Shown: positions 61,549 through 64,000 of the stretch, in pieces
Layout: the number at the start of each line of letters is the position of its first letter
Position numbering within the stretch: the stretch's first letter is position 1
NCBI RefSeq assembly: GCF_002368195.1
Contig: NZ_AP018178.1
Location: 9,249,510-9,313,509, forward strand
DNA: 64,000 nucleotides
Reading direction: 5' to 3'
Origin: Calothrix sp. NIES-2100
GTDB lineage: Bacteria > Cyanobacteriota > Cyanobacteriia > Cyanobacteriales > Nostocaceae
Program-made: the position numbers and the translations under genes
Notes under the pieces: model-generated
Database searches by the model: none
What the model was told of the DNA's origin: nothing
Seen by the model: only the letters and a program-made list of their open reading frames with translations

Positions 61549-64000
61549 CTAAGGGGTATTAACCAGTTCAGCGATCGTGGCTAGGAAGTCCTGTTCTGAA
61601 TAGGGTTTGGTCAGATAAGCTTTCGCCCCTAAAGCGAAAGCTAATTGACGGTGCTTCTGTCCGCTACGAGTAGTCAGCATCACTACAGGAATCTCCGACA
61701 AACGCTCGTCTTGGCGACGGTGTTCTAAAAACTCAAATCCATTCATCTGCGGCATTTCAATGTCACAAATCACTAAATCAACATCACCATGCTGAAGCAT
61801 TTGCGCGATCGCCTCTCGACCATCGCCGGCTTGCAACACTTGATAACCAGCTTTCTGGAGCGTCTGCACCAAACTTTGCCTTTGTACAACCGAATCTTCC
61901 ACCACTAACACCGCCATTCGGCTAGGTTGCGCAACGGCTGTATTGACTTCCATTGCTTGTTGCTGTGGTTGTGTTAGAGTTAGCTGGGATTGCTGCCCCT
62001 CTAGAGCAAGCACAGGCTCAGGCGCGGGCAATAGTTTATTTGCAAAACTTGATGCTGGGGAAGTCTGCATCATATCTGTCTCCCAGGCTTGACGAACTAA
62101 CTCCAACGGGTCAATGATTAAAGTCAGGCTACCATTTCCCAACACACTGTAGCCTTGGATGTAACTAGGTAAAGTCAGGACTCTACCGAGGGATTTAATC
62201 ACTAATTCCTGCTCGACTAAAATCTGCTCGACTTGCAAACACAGGTATTGATGCTCTGTTTGCAACAGCAGCAGAGGTTCGACGGTGTTCCGTTGTTTGA
62301 CTGGAAAAGGACTTAGAGTTAAATTTTGGTCTTGGGTGAATAAAGGATATTTGTAATCCACCAAATTGGCCAGCGGGCGGATGGGAACTAGTTGCTGACT
62401 TTCCCCTTGTTCCCACTGCCAGAATTCTTGGATGCCTTGCCCGTGTAAAGATTGCTGGGCTTGAATCTGCTCTGGCTGTGGTAATAAAACCTGGCTAATT
62501 CCTTCAGATAGCAAGGCATAAGTAATACCTTGAGATTGGCAAACGAGCAAGCGTGCTGTTGTCAAGCTCAGAGGCAATTGCAGGATGAAGGTGGTTCCCT
62601 GCCCGGAAATCGATCGCACTACAATCGAACCTTGTAAAGCTTGCAATTGAGTGCGAACCACATCTAAGCCGATACCACGGCCAGATAACTCACCAATCTG
62701 CTTGGCGGTAGAAAAGCCTGGTTCAAATAATAACTCTGCCAGTTGGTCTTCTGAGGCGTAGGCGGCTTGTTCGGGAGTCAGCAGGTGTTTTTCTATAGCT
62801 CGCTGCCGAACCGATTCCCAGTTTAAGCCTCGACCATCATCCCGTACCTCAATAGTAGTGCGGTTACCTTGATTATACGCTTGAATTGTAATTGTTCCGG
62901 TTTCTGGTTTACCTTGCTGGCGGCGGGTTTCTACCGGTTCAATGCCATGATCGAAAGCATTGCGAATCATGTGCAGCAAAGGATCGTACAACTGCTCAGA
63001 AATGGCTTTATCCACCAGTACCTTCGTACCGCCAAGCTTGAGTTCAACAGGCTTATGATAAGTTGCTACCATCTGTTGCAGGAGGCGGGGTAATCGATTC
63101 AACACTGTTCCCAGTGGAACCATTCTGGCTTGCAGCAAATCTTCCTGCGCTCCTGAAAGCAGTTGCTTGCGCTTTCCGAGACTGAAGCGAGATTGCTGAA
63201 CTAAGCCATTAACAGCCTCAATCCGTTCTCCTAATTGCACCATGTCTTCTGTAAGATTTTGCAGGAGAATGTGCAACTCGCTATAGTTATCCATTTCTAA
63301 GGCATCAAAATTGGATTGTGCCTCGGTAGTTGGAACTGAGCGTGGAGAGCCATGTATATGTCGCTGCTTGCGTTCGGGAAGCAGCAGATGTCGATCCGAC
63401 CAAGTAAAAACTTTACTAAGTTGTTGTTGACAGTACAAAAACTGTAGTAGAGTGTCTTGAGCTGCTTTGTGGATGTGGTTAGATTGCAGGTTTTGTTGGT
63501 TTTCGTTGATTAGCAATTCCCCAATCGTGTGGCTGAGGCGATCAAGCTGTTCAATCGCTACTCGGATACTGGGAAGTGATGCCGATGACTGAGCCTGGAG
63601 GCTTGGTGCTGGTGTTGGAGAGGCTTGCTGCTCTGAGTATGAGTATCGGTAGGATGTCTGTGGATCTCCTGTCCAGATTGACTGTAAAATCCGATCTATG
63701 GCAGAGGGGGCTACTACCGAATCCTGAGAAATCGGTTCCAGTACCTCCAGTGCTTTCGGTACGGAGTTATCAGTTCGATTCGGGAAAAACGACCAAAATG
63801 ATTCGGATTCGACAGCACTAGAGTAGGGCGATTCCTTGTTCTCAGTTGTAGCCGTTTGTGTTGCTTGAGTAGCAATTGAAACTGGCTGCCCTTGCAGCTC
63901 TTGGATAAGAGTAGTTAGTCCTGCCCATTCTCGCAATTGTGGAGATATCTCTCCCCCTTGAGTGCGATCGCCTGCAAGTATTGCTGCTTGAGCCGCTTTA
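61549..64000 (-). CDS. CheA-type hybrid histidine kinase with receiver domain (5' end outside window)
   Basis: The frame is open to the window edge; a TTG at 63936 is only an internal codon. Visible order: acidic/Ser-rich linker, P3 dimerisation region (ATP-site side helices LDRLSHTIGELLINENQQN), HATPase (HMIRNAFDHGIEP; VRDDGRGLNW; ELSGRGIGLDVV), CheW-like P5 domain, and C-terminal receiver with phospho-Asp in VICDIEMPQMNGF and Lys in LTKPYSEQ. The Hpt domain would be upstream of the window. This PilL/PixL-like layout serves phototaxis or pilus motility (and hormogonium formation) in cyanobacteria. Operon with cheW. Confidence 0.88.
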   Translation of the reverse strand, partial: KAAQAAILAGDRTQGGEISPQLREWAGLTTLIQELQGQPVSIATQATQTATTENKESPYSSAVESESFWSFFPNRTDNSVPKALEVLEPISQDSVVAPSAIDRILQSIWTGDPQTSYRYSYSEQQASPTPAPSLQAQSSASLPSIRVAIEQLDRLSHTIGELLINENQQNLQSNHIHKAAQDTLLQFLYCQQQLSKVFTWSDRHLLLPERKQRHIHGSPRSVPTTEAQSNFDALEMDNYSELHILLQNLTEDMVQLGERIEAVNGLVQQSRFSLGKRKQLLSGAQEDLLQARMVPLGTVLNRLPRLLQQMVATYHKPVELKLGGTKVLVDKAISEQLYDPLLHMIRNAFDHGIEPVETRRQQGKPETGTITIQAYNQGNRTTIEVRDDGRGLNWESVRQRAIEKHLLTPEQAAYASEDQLAELLFEPGFSTAKQIGELSGRGIGLDVVRTQLQALQGSIVVRSISGQGTTFILQLPLSLTTARLLVCQSQGITYALLSEGISQVLLPQPEQIQAQQSLHGQGIQEFWQWEQGESQQLVPIRPLANLVDYKYPLFTQDQNLTLSPFPVKQRNTVEPLLLLQTEHQYLCLQVEQILVEQELVIKSLGRVLTLPSYIQGYSVLGNGSLTLIIDPLELVRQAWETDMMQTSPASSFANKLLPAPEPVLALEGQQSQLTLTQPQQQAMEVNTAVAQPSRMAVLVVEDSVVQRQSLVQTLQKAGYQVLQAGDGREAIAQMLQHGDVDLVICDIEMPQMNGFEFLEHRRQDERLSEIPVVMLTTRSGQKHRQLAFALGAKAYLTKPYSEQDFLATIAELVNTP

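Noticed and set aside
1..64000. tRNA or rRNA genes
   Set aside because: No cloverleaf with a TTCRANNC T-arm and no rRNA blocks were seen on either strand, although a covariance search was not possible.

Overview
The window looks like chromosomal DNA of a filamentous, probably heterocyst-forming (Nostocales) cyanobacterium. The palindrome GCGATCGC (HIP1) occurs throughout, heptanucleotide tandem repeats of the GTCATTT, GTTGACG and CCCATTC types fill many gaps, and the gene content fits: a bidirectional NiFe hydrogenase block hoxU-hoxY-hoxH, XisH/XisI proteins, a plastid-type pyruvate dehydrogenase E2, an acyl-ACP synthetase, a 6S RNA gene beside purK, Uma2 proteins, and a DUF2949 protein before phosphofructokinase. 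All identifications rest on reading motifs and layout; no database search was run.

Layout. 0.1-4.3 kb: a secreted trypsin-TPR protein, a repeat-rich gap, and a stand-alone TnpB. 4.4-9.6 kb: a Tat-exported molybdenum aldehyde oxidoreductase of PaoABC type followed by an XdhC-like maturation factor. On the other strand, 9.9-12.8 kb, lie a ureidoglycolate-lyase-like protein, a DoxX-like membrane protein, an unknown protein and Hsp20. 13.8-21.1 kb: CbiG/CobE-like protein, a four-helix membrane protein, a peptidoglycan-binding protein, two M16 peptidases (one active, one lacking the zinc motif) separated by a structured stretch that may be an IscB-type omega RNA, the 6S RNA gene ssaA, purK and a lumenal pentapeptide protein. 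21.8-22.9 kb: two small paralogous membrane peptides. 23.2-28.2 kb: acyl-ACP synthetase, YlqD-like protein, an unknown anchored protein and PDH E2.

28.4-33.7 kb is the main accessory island: XisI-XisH, a 13-copy 21-bp minisatellite, a large caspase / nSTAND NTPase / pentapeptide gene cut by one in-frame TGA, nested miniature transposons and a CU044_2847 (Trypco1-type) gene. 33.7-37.9 kb: a TIGR04283-type glycosyltransferase, two TVP38/DedA-like membrane proteins and a MerA-like flavoprotein. 39.6-47.4 kb: MgtE, two Uma2 proteins, an ADP-forming acyl-CoA synthetase/GNAT fusion, a DUF4231-like protein and a hydrogenase maturation protease. 47.7-52.0 kb: a histidine kinase convergent with hoxUYH. 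52.9-64 kb: small conserved proteins, a four-repeat DUF4114 protein, phosphofructokinase, a two-gene membrane protein unit, and a CheW/CheA-REC pair running off the right edge.

The most notable observations are: (1) the nonsense-split caspase-STAND gene in a putative conflict-system island; (2) a miniature inverted-repeat transposon with three copies bearing perfect 9-bp target duplications, two of them nested in other mobile repeats; (3) an undescribed pair of small membrane peptides; (4) a candidate orphan omega RNA between the M16 genes; (5) start codons supplied by heptamer repeats.
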